This document shows positions 32,789 through 41,933 of a stretch of DNA of 64,000 nucleotides, in pieces. Within the stretch, counting starts at the first letter, position 1; every line of letters begins with the position of its first letter. The notes below the pieces were generated by a model. It saw only the letters and a list, made by a program, of their open reading frames with translations, searched no databases and was not told where the DNA came from. A program made the translations under genes and the position numbers. The stretch comes from Anaerococcus sp. (GTDB lineage: Bacteria; Bacillota; Clostridia; Tissierellales; Peptoniphilaceae), in the NCBI GenBank assembly GCA_030532385.1, contig JAUNLG010000006.1, positions 1 to 64,000 on the forward strand. The letters run 5' to 3'.

Positions 32789-34626
32789 ATATTCTCCATA
32801 TCTAAATAATTTATCTTGATGGCCTCAGATAGGAAAAATTCCTCTTCCCTCTTATGGCTTGTAAAATAGATTACCTGCCTTGTAGATGAGCTATCTAGTA
32901 AGAAGAGCAAGGCAGATCTTAATCTTTCGATATCATAATTTATAAAGGCATCATCATAGGTCATAAATATTTTTGAAAAAACTTCATCATTTAAAGAAAG
33001 TCTTAGGGCAAAGAATAATTGATCAAAAAAGCCCTTGGAAACTTGGTCTAAATTAAGTTTATATCCTGTCTTAGTCCTTATTGAAATATTCATATCATCG
33101 TCAAGATCAATTTCTTTATAAGAATTTTTACTAATTTCTTCAATAAGTTTATTTATTTTTCTATTAAGGCTAGTAAAGTCTTTCCTATTCTCATCTATTA
33201 TCTCTTCAATTACATTTATAGCAAGCCTTATAGCTTCCTTTTTATTTTCTATATCAAGGATCTTTTCTTCTAAATACTTCTTCCTATCAATTAGATCAAC
33301 TTCTATAGATATTTTCTCCTCAACGCCTACTAAGTCTTTTTCTTGTTGACTTATAATATCCTTCAAATCATCAATTTCTATCTTAAGCTTACCTAGTCTA
33401 GCTTCTTGGTTGTCTATATCAAAAGTATCAAAATCAAATTCTTCAACCATAAAATCAGTATCATCACTTAAATCTTGTTTTTTAAGTATTGATAAGACAT
33501 CTTCAATCTTAGACCTTTCGCTGATAAGTGCCTTATACTTAAGGAAGCGACCCCTCTTTTTATTTATTGACCTAAGTTTCACCCCTTGATCATCTGTTTT
33601 TTCCCTTACCAACCAAAGATATATAAGAGGAATAAGTAAAAAATAGAAGAGATTATTAACAAAAACCCCAAGTAAGATTGTAATTATCATAAAAAGATAG
33701 GAATACTTGACCAAGGGATTCTCTTTTGCTTTTCCTTGGTCTAAGTTTTTTTCTAAATCGTCAAAATATTTTTCATCAAGACCTGCCACATCCTTATAGG
33801 ATTTTAAGGATTCATTGATTTTATAAAGGTCATCACTCCATTTTTTATAGTCCCTAAAGTTTGACGATGCTCTAGTCTTTTTGTAAAAATCAACCTTAGT
33901 TTGAAGACGCTTTTGCTCATCACTTTTTCTTTTTAGGTCTTCTCTTAGTTGGTCAAGGTTTTTAAAGTCCTTATAATACTTATCTTTAAGCTTGCTTATA
34001 TCGCTTAGAGAGTCTGTTAGCTCATCTAGAAGTTTCTTAGTCTTTGCATAGGGCTTGGTATAGGCCCTACTTGAACCAAGACTTTGATTTTTTTCTTTAA
34101 GATTATCTATTGCAAGATTTGCTGAAAAGTTATAATCTATATCCTTAGAACTTAGTCTTTCTACTAGTTTATCTAAGGCATTTGGATCAAGCTTTTGGCT
34201 TTGAAAATTTCTAATATAGTTTTTGTATAAGTCATAGTCAAGACCAAGAATAAATAAGCCAGGAAAATTTAGGTTGCTTGGTCTATCTTTGACTTCTGTA
34301 TTATCCTTAAGGTTTCTAATCCTATAAGATCCATCATCAAAGTTTCTAAAAACTTCATAATCAATTCCATCTTTATTGAAAATACCAGAACCTGCATACT
34401 TATAAGACATCTGTGGTCTATAAGCTTGTTTTTTATAAGAAAAATTTACCTTAGACCTTCCTTTATCAAAGCCATAAAGAAGCCCTTCTATGAAGGATGA
34501 AATGGTTGACTTACCTGATTCATTCTTACCATATATTAGGTTAAAAGAAGGGTCAAATCTTATTATTTTATTTTCAAATTTCCCAAAAGAAATCAAATGT
34601 ATTTGTTTAATATATACCCTAGTCAT
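32785..34626 (-). CDS. SbcC/YhaN-like coiled-coil ATPase with central membrane hairpin
   Basis: A 613-aa SMC-like ATPase. The N-terminal lobe has Walker A IYGKNESGKST (residues 31-41); coiled coils run about 195-280 and 400-510; the C-terminal lobe has the signature DQVSKGFFDQL (from 527) and a Walker B IFMTYDDAF with Asp-Asp. Between the coils, where SbcC and Rad50 carry a CxxC zinc hook, sit two hydrophobic helices (309-340), and the protein contains no cysteine at all. This is the layout of the YhaN branch, but shorter than B. subtilis YhaN as I recall it. The ATG at 34624-34626 is chosen because AGGAG precedes it and the fold starts there. It overlaps the nuclease gene by 8 bp and presumably forms a membrane-anchored nuclease complex with it. 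Confidence 0.82.
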   Translation of the reverse strand: MTRVYIKQIHLISFGKFENKIIRFDPSFNLIYGKNESGKSTISSFIEGLLYGFDKGRSKVNFSYKKQAYRPQMSYKYAGSGIFNKDGIDYEVFRNFDDGSYRIRNLKDNTEVKDRPSNLNFPGLFILGLDYDLYKNYIRNFQSQKLDPNALDKLVERLSSKDIDYNFSANLAIDNLKEKNQSLGSSRAYTKPYAKTKKLLDELTDSLSDISKLKDKYYKDFKNLDQLREDLKRKSDEQKRLQTKVDFYKKTRASSNFRDYKKWSDDLYKINESLKSYKDVAGLDEKYFDDLEKNLDQGKAKENPLVKYSYLFMIITILLGVFVNNLFYFLLIPLIYLWLVREKTDDQGVKLRSINKKRGRFLKYKALISERSKIEDVLSILKKQDLSDDTDFMVEEFDFDTFDIDNQEARLGKLKIEIDDLKDIISQQEKDLVGVEEKISIEVDLIDRKKYLEEKILDIENKKEAIRLAINVIEEIIDENRKDFTSLNRKINKLIEEISKNSYKEIDLDDDMNISIRTKTGYKLNLDQVSKGFFDQLFFALRLSLNDEVFSKIFMTYDDAFINYDIERLRSALLFLLDSSSTRQVIYFTSHKREEEFFLSEAIKINYLDMENI

Positions 34627-35635
34627 ACTTGCTCCTAAATATAGCTTCAAGGCCCAAATCCCTTGCCAGCTTATGGATGGCATCATCTTTACCTTCAAAT
34701 TTTTGGTAAAACTTCTCAACTAGCGAATTAGGATACAAGGTTACTAAATTCTGATATGATAAATCTTCTTCTTGCCTAATATCTAAGTAGTAAGCCTTAA
34801 TCTCTTCTTTTAACTTCCTAGTATCTATGGGATCTTCGGTCTTTATTGTGATTCTAATAAGATTTTTCTTATCCTTGGATATTTTTTTATTAATATATAA
34901 AGCTAGCTCTTCTAAAGATGAGAAATCTTTCATATTTAAATCAAAATTCCAAAATTTAAGTATGGAGGAGTCTATAAAATTAGCCCTCCCATCTTCGTAT
35001 CGAATATACCCATACTCATAGACATCTGTAAAATCATGGGGTTCAATCGACCCAGGATAGTAGGCTTTCAAAATTGAATTTCTCTTATGGATATGACCTA
35101 GGGCTATATAATCAAAGGAAAGCTTTTGAATATCAGCCTTATTTAGATTAAAATACCTAGAATTATTTATATTATAGTCACTATGAATTAGAAATATATT
35201 GAAAAAATCATCATCAAGGTCAATATTCAAACTAATCTTCTTATCAAAGATCCTATCTCCATAAGATATACCATAGACCCTAATATTTTGACTCTCAAAC
35301 ATTTCCATAGTTTCGCTTCCAAAGACATGTAAGTTTGATGGAGCGTTTTTTAAGAAAATTCTAGTAAAATCATCAAAGTAATCATGGTTTCCGCTAACAT
35401 AATATATGTCTTTTGAAAAATCTTCAAAAATTTCAAAAAGTTCTTTGAAGTCTCTTGAAGAAAAATATGATCTTTCAAAAAGGTCACCTGCTATTAAAGC
35501 AAAATCTACATCTTTATTAGCATTAAATATCTTTTTTAGACTCTTTTTTGAATAACTCCTAACTTTTTTTGCAAGTGTTTCATTTAAGTTGAAATTATCT
35601 CCTAGGTGAACATCTGCCAAATGAATAAATTTCAT
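34619..35635 (-). CDS. SbcD/YhaO-like DNA repair metallophosphoesterase (nuclease)
   Basis: A 338-aa protein of the Mre11/SbcD/YhaO group. Metal motifs: HLADVHLGD near residue 6, AGDLFER near 49, SGNHDYFDDF near 80, FLIHSDYN and LGHIHKRN later. The C-terminal part is a short capping domain. It is expected to form the nuclease half of a complex with the next gene's ATPase and to trim DNA ends or structures. It overlaps the histidine phosphatase gene by 4 bp and the ATPase gene by 8 bp. Confidence 0.86.
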   Translation of the reverse strand: MKFIHLADVHLGDNFNLNETLAKKVRSYSKKSLKKIFNANKDVDFALIAGDLFERSYFSSRDFKELFEIFEDFSKDIYYVSGNHDYFDDFTRIFLKNAPSNLHVFGSETMEMFESQNIRVYGISYGDRIFDKKISLNIDLDDDFFNIFLIHSDYNINNSRYFNLNKADIQKLSFDYIALGHIHKRNSILKAYYPGSIEPHDFTDVYEYGYIRYEDGRANFIDSSILKFWNFDLNMKDFSSLEELALYINKKISKDKKNLIRITIKTEDPIDTRKLKEEIKAYYLDIRQEEDLSYQNLVTLYPNSLVEKFYQKFEGKDDAIHKLARDLGLEAIFRSKYD

Positions 35636-36204
35636 ATTTTATTTACACTTTCAATTAATTTCTTGCCCTCACTTAGATTAAAGACAGTTAATGATCCATT
35701 ATCTATCCAAAAGCTATTCCAATTAGATAAATCTTTAAGGATCCAAAATAAGCCTGCCCTTATGGCTATGCCGTGGGAAATTACTAGAATATTTTCATAA
35801 TTTTGCTTAGATATCTCATCAAGAAAATCTCTCATTCTCCTTATAACATCATTTCTGGATTCTCCCCCAGGATAGGTAATGTTAAAGTAATCTTTTGCTT
35901 CCTTTTCAAAAAACTCCTTATATTCTGCTCTAACTAAGTCAATTCCAAGGCCTCTAAAATTACCAAAGTTCATTTCATTTACTCTTTCATCGCTATCATA
36001 ACGATTATAGCCAAGTTTTTCTGCCGTTTCCATGCTTCTAGCAAGCTTTGAAGTATAAACCTTATCAATCTTATAATCCTTTAATAAGTCTTTGGTCTTA
36101 TCTAATATATATAGTCCCTGTGGGGCTAGTTTTGTATCTGCTTTAGAATATGTCCATTTAATATTTGCCATGGTTTGACCATGCCTAACCAATATAATTT
36201 TCAT
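35632..36204 (-). CDS. Histidine phosphatase family protein (phosphoglycerate mutase-like)
   Basis: A 190-aa histidine phosphatase with the catalytic RHG in ILVRHGQTMAN (residues 4-14), a second Arg in YTSKLARSMETA and the late His in LVISHGIAIRAG. The family covers cofactor-dependent phosphoglycerate mutases and broad phosphatases such as CobC/GpmB types; a glycolytic role is not supported by context. The ATG at 36202-36204 is chosen over one 15 codons upstream for its AGAGGTGG site. First gene of the coupled operon with the YhaO/YhaN-like pair. Confidence 0.82.
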   Translation of the reverse strand: MKIILVRHGQTMANIKWTYSKADTKLAPQGLYILDKTKDLLKDYKIDKVYTSKLARSMETAEKLGYNRYDSDERVNEMNFGNFRGLGIDLVRAEYKEFFEKEAKDYFNITYPGGESRNDVIRRMRDFLDEISKQNYENILVISHGIAIRAGLFWILKDLSNWNSFWIDNGSLTVFNLSEGKKLIESVNKI

Positions 36205-36284
36205 AACCACCTCTTTAAAATTATAACAAATTTTATATAAATTTAACAATCAAGTCTAATTCCTTAATCTCTTTAACTAGTATA

Positions 36285-36307
36285 GGCCCGGTAGTTACTA
36301 CCGAGCC
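36285..36307. terminator. Hairpin between the FtsX-type permease gene and the phosphatase operon
   Basis: GGCCCGGTAG (36285-36294) pairs with CTACCGAGCC (36298-36307) with one mismatch and a 3-nt loop. Neither side has a clear U-tract, so it may be a weak terminator or an RNA-stabilising hairpin. Confidence 0.4.
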
Positions 36308-36332
36308 TTCTATTAAACTTACAAAAGTTTCA

Positions 36333-39300
36333 TTATTCTCCTGAAGACATGGCCTCTGCCATATCAATATTTTTTAACCTCCTATGGAAGAAAACTAGTA
36401 TTATAAGGGATATAACTAGGGTAATAGCTGCAGAAATTATGAATGATTTTGGATAAACCCTATAAGAAATCATAACTCCATCTGGTGCAACAACACTTAT
36501 TATATATCTAAACATCGTATAACCTAATAAATATCCTAAGGATATTCCTATTAGGGTTAGGATGAAAATCTCCCTATATATATAGGCTGTAACTTCCCTT
36601 GGGAAAAATCCTAAGACCTTGACAGTTGCAAGCTCTCTTCTTCTTTCTCCTACATTTATACTTGTTATATTATATAAAACTACCATGGCAAGGATTGCAG
36701 ACATAGTTGTGATTGCAGTGATTACAAGGTTTAAGTTTGCCATTAAGACATCCATGGATTCATAGACTCCAGTATTGTCAACCAAGGCAGCACTAGCCTT
36801 AATATCTTGCATCTTTTCTATTATTTTATCAGGATCTCCCTTAACTAGGTTGGCATTTAATATAAGCTTATCTTCTAAAAGATCTTCCAAATATGGTCTT
36901 GATATATATAAATAATCACCTACATAGTTTTCGCTTATACCTCCTATTTTTATAGAAATTTCCTTATCCTCAATATCAAAGGAAATTTCATCTCCATTTT
37001 TTATTCCTAGTCTTCTAGCAATATCTTCTGTGATTATCGCTTTATTAGTAAAAAGATCCAAATCTTCTCCCCTAGGTTCTCTTAGGCTAATATAATCTTT
37101 GATGAGCTTATCATCAGATGGTGAAATTATAGTAATATCTTTTTCTTCTCCATCTTTTATTAAACTTGCAGACTTATTGTAGATACTAATATTTTCAAAT
37201 TCATCAATAGCTTCATCATAAGAAGTTATTTCTTCATCGCTGGCTTTTGTATTTTTGATTGCTGTAACTTCATAATCAAAAATCTCACCTTGTTGGAGGG
37301 TAACTGTATCTTTTACTCCATCAATCATTGTAAAGCCAAAAAATATTAAAGCTGTACATCCGCCTACACCAAATATTGTCATAAACATCCTTGACTTATA
37401 CCTAAATAAGTTCCTGAAAGTAATCTTTGCCATAAAGGAAAGTCTATTCCATATAGGACTAATTCTTTCAAGCAATATCTTAGATCCAATTTTGGGAGCC
37501 TTACCTCTTAGTAAGTTGGCAGGAACTTCTCTTACAGTTTCTTTAGAAGATAATTTGACTGTAAGGGCAATCAATACTTGAGATATAAGTATTGATATAA
37601 GAATTACAAAGATAGGATTTCCTACTTGCATATCTCCTACTATAAATCCTGATGAATAAGCATCGAATATTACCCTAAGAAGGATAAATCTTCCTAGAAT
37701 AGCTCCCAATATCGAGCCTATCAAACTTGGTACTAGCCCATAGATATAAAACCTATTAGCTATATCCTTATTAGAATAACCCAGGGATTTTAAGGTTCCA
37801 TTTATAGTTCTTTGCTCATCAATATATCTTTTCATAGTAGTTAGGGTAACAAGCATAGCTACCAGATAGAAAAATGATGGGAAGACCTTGGCTAACTTAT
37901 CCATATTTAAGGAGTTTTGATAATAAGTATTAATTCCTTCATTATCAAATATCGATTCAACTGTATAATCAGGATCTACTAATCTTAATAGGGCATCCTT
38001 GGATTCTTCTATCTCCTTGCGGCCAGATTCAATTTCTCCCCTAGCATCGTCTTCTTTCTTTTCAAAGTCTTTAAGGTTTTCTTCATATTCTCTTTGTCCA
38101 TCTATAAGCTTATTATAACCAGCAGCTAATTCATTTTCTCCCCTAGCCTTTGACGCTCTCAATTCTTCAAGGCCCATGTTATATTGGTTCCAACCATTAT
38201 TGATTTTTTCTTCATTTAAATCAAGGTCAGCCTTTGCTTTATTAAGCTGGTCTCTTCCTACAGACTCCTGGTTAGCTAGCTTATTTTTAGCTTCTTCTAA
38301 AGCTAAACTAGCTTGATTTAATTTTTCTTCATTGGCCCTTAAGAGTCCTAACTTTTGGTCAAGTTCATTTTTCTGTTTACTATAGGTTTTATCTAATATT
38401 TTTTTATTAGCTTCATATTCTTTATAGCTTTCCTCATAGACCTTCCTAGCCTCCGCCAACTCTTTTTCCATCTTAGCTATATTTTCTTTGCTTATGTCAA
38501 GGTTTGGGTCTAGGTTAGGTAAGTTATCAGAAGGATTTGAATTTAAATCATCTTTACCAGGATTAGCTTCCATATCCTCATAATCACCAACTGGATCATA
38601 AGGGATAACTGGCTTTACTTTTCCATTATCTTCTCCTATAAGGCCTTCTTTTTGATCATTTTTGCCATTTTCTTGGTCTATTGATGGCTTTTGGCTTGGC
38701 TTATCCTCTTTTTCTTCATCCTTTGGATTTAAAGCTTCCTTAAGTTGGTCTAATTGGTCTTGTTTTTGGTCCAATTCTTCTTTAGCAATCATAAGGCTTG
38801 CCTTAGCCTCATCTAATTTGCCGGAAGATAGCTTGTAGGTCTCATTAAGTTTTTTATAGCCCTCATCTATTTGCTTTTTACCTTTATCTAGGTCAATTAA
38901 TCCAGCATTTAAGTCTTTTTGCTTTTGGTCTAATTGATTTTTACCATCACTTATCTTTTTTTCAAAATCAGCGAGGTTATTTTGGTAGGTTTTTTTCCCT
39001 TCTTCTAACTGATTTTGGCCATTAACTAAGTCCACCCTAGTACTTTCAAGCTTAGCTTTTCCATCTTCTATCTGCCTGTAAAAATCTTTTTTATTTACTT
39101 CATATTTGGCAAACCCATCTTCAAGCTTAGCTTTAGCCTCTCTTAATTTATCTTTTCCATCATCCAGGGCTCTTTCGGCATCTAGTAATTCATTTTCTGC
39201 ATCTTCTATCTTCTCATTTGCATCTTCCCTTATAGAGGTTAAAACTTCCTCAGGCCTATTTTTTATGGTATCTTCTAAGTTCTCCTTTTTCTCTAAGACT

Positions 39301-39983
39301 CTTTTCTTATATTCATCAGATGTCATAGGTAACTGATTAAGATCCTTATAGACAATATTAGCTTCTCCATACTTATCAGTACTGAAATTCTCAGCCAAAA
39401 CATAGGCATGGCCTGCTAATTCACTTTTACCCATAAGAGACATTTCCTTCATATCTTCTTGTATATGATCAGAACTTTTAAAAAATCCTACGACCTTATA
39501 GGTCATATTAGCCATCGGATCATCTTCCTTTTGATCTTCGTTTAGGTAGGTGAAAATTATTTCATCGCCTATTTGATAAGATTCCTTAAGTCTATCATCT
39601 AATAGGAGGTCTTTAGGATTTTTAAGCATATCGCCTTGACTTATAATTGATTTTTCAATATCTGGATTGTATTCCTTTACTCTAATAATAGAATCTTCTG
39701 TTTGTAAGTCGCTTGTCTTAACAAAATTTATTTCTTCTATATTTGAATCTTTTTCAAGTAATACCTTATCCTCATAATCTAATCCATAGGTAGACCTTAC
39801 TATAAGATCTGGATGGTCATATTCCTTAAGGGCCTTATCTAAGGTCCTTCTCATAGATGATCCTGATAAAAGCAGGGCTACTATTACTATGGTTGCCAGG
39901 GCAACCATCACTAGGATAGAAATTACCTTACCCTTAGTAGTTTTCATATCCTTAAAGATATTTTTTATATATGTTTTGTTCAT
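36333..39983 (-). CDS. FtsX/MacB-type ABC permease with very long coiled-coil extracellular domain
   Basis: A 1216-aa permease. One N-terminal membrane helix (about residues 14-40) is followed by a large extracytoplasmic part to about 690, in which residues about 255-680 are heptad-rich coiled coil with recurrent LxxG/KxxLD patterns (for example LEDGKAKLES-like units) broken by a Pro/Asp/Asn-rich spacer at about 425-500. Two FtsX domains follow, each with several helices (about 700-830 and 1070-1210). ATG at 39981-39983 is chosen; a TTG 4 codons upstream is also possible. It directly follows the ATPase gene. The build suggests a mechanotransmission-type ABC system acting on the cell wall or surface; substrate unknown. 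Confidence 0.85.
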   Translation of the reverse strand: MNKTYIKNIFKDMKTTKGKVISILVMVALATIVIVALLLSGSSMRRTLDKALKEYDHPDLIVRSTYGLDYEDKVLLEKDSNIEEINFVKTSDLQTEDSIIRVKEYNPDIEKSIISQGDMLKNPKDLLLDDRLKESYQIGDEIIFTYLNEDQKEDDPMANMTYKVVGFFKSSDHIQEDMKEMSLMGKSELAGHAYVLAENFSTDKYGEANIVYKDLNQLPMTSDEYKKRVLEKKENLEDTIKNRPEEVLTSIREDANEKIEDAENELLDAERALDDGKDKLREAKAKLEDGFAKYEVNKKDFYRQIEDGKAKLESTRVDLVNGQNQLEEGKKTYQNNLADFEKKISDGKNQLDQKQKDLNAGLIDLDKGKKQIDEGYKKLNETYKLSSGKLDEAKASLMIAKEELDQKQDQLDQLKEALNPKDEEKEDKPSQKPSIDQENGKNDQKEGLIGEDNGKVKPVIPYDPVGDYEDMEANPGKDDLNSNPSDNLPNLDPNLDISKENIAKMEKELAEARKVYEESYKEYEANKKILDKTYSKQKNELDQKLGLLRANEEKLNQASLALEEAKNKLANQESVGRDQLNKAKADLDLNEEKINNGWNQYNMGLEELRASKARGENELAAGYNKLIDGQREYEENLKDFEKKEDDARGEIESGRKEIEESKDALLRLVDPDYTVESIFDNEGINTYYQNSLNMDKLAKVFPSFFYLVAMLVTLTTMKRYIDEQRTINGTLKSLGYSNKDIANRFYIYGLVPSLIGSILGAILGRFILLRVIFDAYSSGFIVGDMQVGNPIFVILISILISQVLIALTVKLSSKETVREVPANLLRGKAPKIGSKILLERISPIWNRLSFMAKITFRNLFRYKSRMFMTIFGVGGCTALIFFGFTMIDGVKDTVTLQQGEIFDYEVTAIKNTKASDEEITSYDEAIDEFENISIYNKSASLIKDGEEKDITIISPSDDKLIKDYISLREPRGEDLDLFTNKAIITEDIARRLGIKNGDEISFDIEDKEISIKIGGISENYVGDYLYISRPYLEDLLEDKLILNANLVKGDPDKIIEKMQDIKASAALVDNTGVYESMDVLMANLNLVITAITTMSAILAMVVLYNITSINVGERRRELATVKVLGFFPREVTAYIYREIFILTLIGISLGYLLGYTMFRYIISVVAPDGVMISYRVYPKSFIISAAITLVISLIILVFFHRRLKNIDMAEAMSSGE

Positions 39984-39984
39984 A

Positions 39985-40686
39985 CTACCACTCAATCTCT
40001 TCTATTGGCATTGGATTTGGGTTTTCATAATCTTCTACGATCTTTCCATCCCTAAGTTCTATAACATGGTCAGCCATAGGTTTTATTGCAGAGTTGTGTG
40101 TTATTATTACAACTGTTGCTCCCATTTTTTTACTTGCATCTTGCAAGAGTCTGAGGATATTTTTACCTGTTTCATAGTCTAGGGCTCCTGTCGGTTCGTC
40201 ACAAAGTAATAATTTGGGATTTTTGGATAGGGCTCTTGCAATTGCTACCCTTTGTTGCTCTCCTCCTGAAAGTTGAGATGGGAAATTGCCCAGTCTTTTA
40301 CTTAGACCAACTTCTTTTAATATATTTTTAGGATCAAGAGGGTCATTTGATATTTCTGAGGCCATTTCAACATTTTCTAGGGCAGTAAGGTTTGGGATTA
40401 AGTTATAGTGTTGGAAGACAAAGCCAACATCATTTCTCCTATATTCTGTAAGCTCCTTATCATTTAGTTCTGTTAGATTTTTACCATCTATAAGAATTTT
40501 CCCAGAGCTTGCTTGATCCATCCCTCCTAGCATATTTAAGAGGGTTGTCTTACCTGCACCAGATGCTCCAACTATAATCAGCAGTTTTCCCTTTTCAAGT
40601 GCAAAATTTATATTATCATTTGCTGTAATCTTGCTCTCACCTGACTTAAATTCCTTGGTCAAGTCTACTAACTGTATATATGCCAT
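39985..40686 (-). CDS. ABC transporter ATPase (MacB/LolD/FtsE type)
   Basis: A 233-aa ATPase: Walker [10 protein letters not shown] near residue 39, the family-typical Q-loop [19 protein letters not shown], signature [14 protein letters not shown], Walker [13 protein letters not shown]. This is the group that pairs with FtsX-domain permeases. It ends 1 bp before the chosen permease start, so the two form one complex. It follows thyX by 12 bp, probably in the same transcript. Confidence 0.9.
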   Translation of the reverse strand: MAYIQLVDLTKEFKSGESKITANDNINFALEKGKLLIIVGASGAGKTTLLNMLGGMDQASSGKILIDGKNLTELNDKELTEYRRNDVGFVFQHYNLIPNLTALENVEMASEISNDPLDPKNILKEVGLSKRLGNFPSQLSGGEQQRVAIARALSKNPKLLLCDEPTGALDYETGKNILRLLQDASKKMGATVVIITHNSAIKPMADHVIELRDGKIVEDYENPNPMPIEEIEW

Positions 40687-40698
40687 GACTTCTCCAAT

Positions 40699-41481
40699 CT
40701 ATTTGTTTAAATTTAAAAACCTTTCTCTAACTTCATTAATCTTTCCACAAGTCATCTTTCCTTCTGGACAAGGCCCGCTTATACATGATGGCCCTGCCTT
40801 TAAGAAAAGATTTGGATAAATTTCTTTTACAAGTCCTACCATCTTATCTGATAATTCTCTTATCTCCCATTGGGCTCTTAGGCAGCTTCTTAAATTAAAA
40901 AAGTGAAGGAGGGTCCTAGCATTCATAGTAAAGACTATTTTGGTCTCACAGGCATTTGGGAATACATAGCGGCTATCTTCTATGGCTTTTTTCGTTGCCA
41001 TATTTTTAGCTTTTTTCTCCTCATAACCTTCTTTAATAAATGTCTCAAAATGATTTTTATATAAAATTTCTACTAATTCTTCATAGGCTTTTTGGTCAGC
41101 CTCCATAGTTTTTATAAAAATTTCCTTAGCTTTAGGGTGTTTTGAGATCTCTGGTGGAACTATGTATTCAAATTGGTCAAGTTTTACATACCTTTGTGAC
41201 TGTTGGGAGTATGAGGCAAGCCTATGTCTAACTAGCTGGTGGCTTAAGACTCTTGATACTCCTTCAGCTGCAAAGGTAAAGGATATATGCTCAATTGGTG
41301 ATAAGTGTCCAAGACTTGCTAGCATATTTACATAACTTGCTATAGATTCTTTATCTTGCTTTTTTAAGATTTCATCTACCCCAACTTGTGAATAGCATAG
41401 CTTTCCGGCTTGGGCTATAGTCTCCTCGCCATTTTTTGTGTAATTTAGAAGTTTTACTTTTAATTTGCGTTCTCTTAGCAT
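40699..41481 (-). CDS. thyX: Flavin-dependent thymidylate synthase
   Basis: A 260-aa ThyX. The signature [14 protein letters not shown] (residues about 83-96) matches the RHRxxSxxxxSxRY pattern for dUMP and FAD binding, and the active-site Ser region and the late [22 protein letters not shown] are conserved. It makes dTMP with methylene-tetrahydrofolate and NADPH, needing no ThyA or separate DHFR regeneration. A Cys-rich C-terminal tail ([14 protein letters not shown]) is notable; tails of this kind occur in some Clostridia ThyX. AGGTAGG ribosome binding site. It lies 5 bp after smpB. Confidence 0.93.
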   Translation of the reverse strand: MLRERKLKVKLLNYTKNGEETIAQAGKLCYSQVGVDEILKKQDKESIASYVNMLASLGHLSPIEHISFTFAAEGVSRVLSHQLVRHRLASYSQQSQRYVKLDQFEYIVPPEISKHPKAKEIFIKTMEADQKAYEELVEILYKNHFETFIKEGYEEKKAKNMATKKAIEDSRYVFPNACETKIVFTMNARTLLHFFNLRSCLRAQWEIRELSDKMVGLVKEIYPNLFLKAGPSCISGPCPEGKMTCGKINEVRERFLNLNK

Positions 41482-41486
41482 TTTAC

Positions 41487-41933
41487 CTACCTATAATTCT
41501 TAATAGCTCTATCTATCTTTCTTTTATCATCTCTTTTTTTAATCGATTCTCTCTTATCATAAAGTTTTTTACCCTTAGCTAGGGCTAACTCTAATTTTAT
41601 AAGACCGTCTCTTTCATAAATCTTAAGGGGGATGATGGTATATCCTGCCTGGGTCTTAGCTTTGGATAGTTTCTCAATTTCTTTTTTATGAAGCAAAAGC
41701 TTCCTAGTCCTAGTTGGGTCAATATCCTTATCATAGGCTTGGTCATAATTGCTAACATGCATGGAATAGATAAACATTTCTCCATTTCTTTCGCCTATGA
41801 ATGCTTCTTTAATCGACACCCTAGCATTTTTTATAGACTTTACCTCGCTGCCTAAAAGCGAAAGACCTGCCTCATATTTTTCTTCTATAAAGTACTCATG
41901 ATAGGCCTTTTTATTATTGGCTAATAGTTTCAT
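41487..41933 (-). CDS. smpB: SsrA-binding protein SmpB
   Basis: A 148-aa SmpB, which binds tmRNA to rescue stalled ribosomes. The opening [17 protein letters not shown] and [14 protein letters not shown] are typical, and the lysine-rich C-terminal tail ([18 protein letters not shown]) is the part that reads the decoding centre. Two adjacent ATGs exist; the second (41931-41933) gives the better 6-bp spacing from GGAGG. It overlaps the end of rnr by 20 bp. Confidence 0.95.
   Translation of the reverse strand: MKLLANNKKAYHEYFIEEKYEAGLSLLGSEVKSIKNARVSIKEAFIGERNGEMFIYSMHVSNYDQAYDKDIDPTRTRKLLLHKKEIEKLSKAKTQAGYTIIPLKIYERDGLIKLELALAKGKKLYDKRESIKKRDDKRKIDRAIKNYR

Noticed and set aside
35632..36204. 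Histidine phosphatase as the missing glycolytic phosphoglycerate mutase
   Set aside because: It is shorter than GpmA, lies in a nuclease operon, and the RHG-type fold is shared by many phosphatases.
36333..39983. Possible tandem DNA repeats in the long permease gene
   Set aside because: The repetition is at the level of heptads and LxxG-like protein patterns; I see no exact DNA repeat units, so it is coiled-coil composition and not a tandem array.
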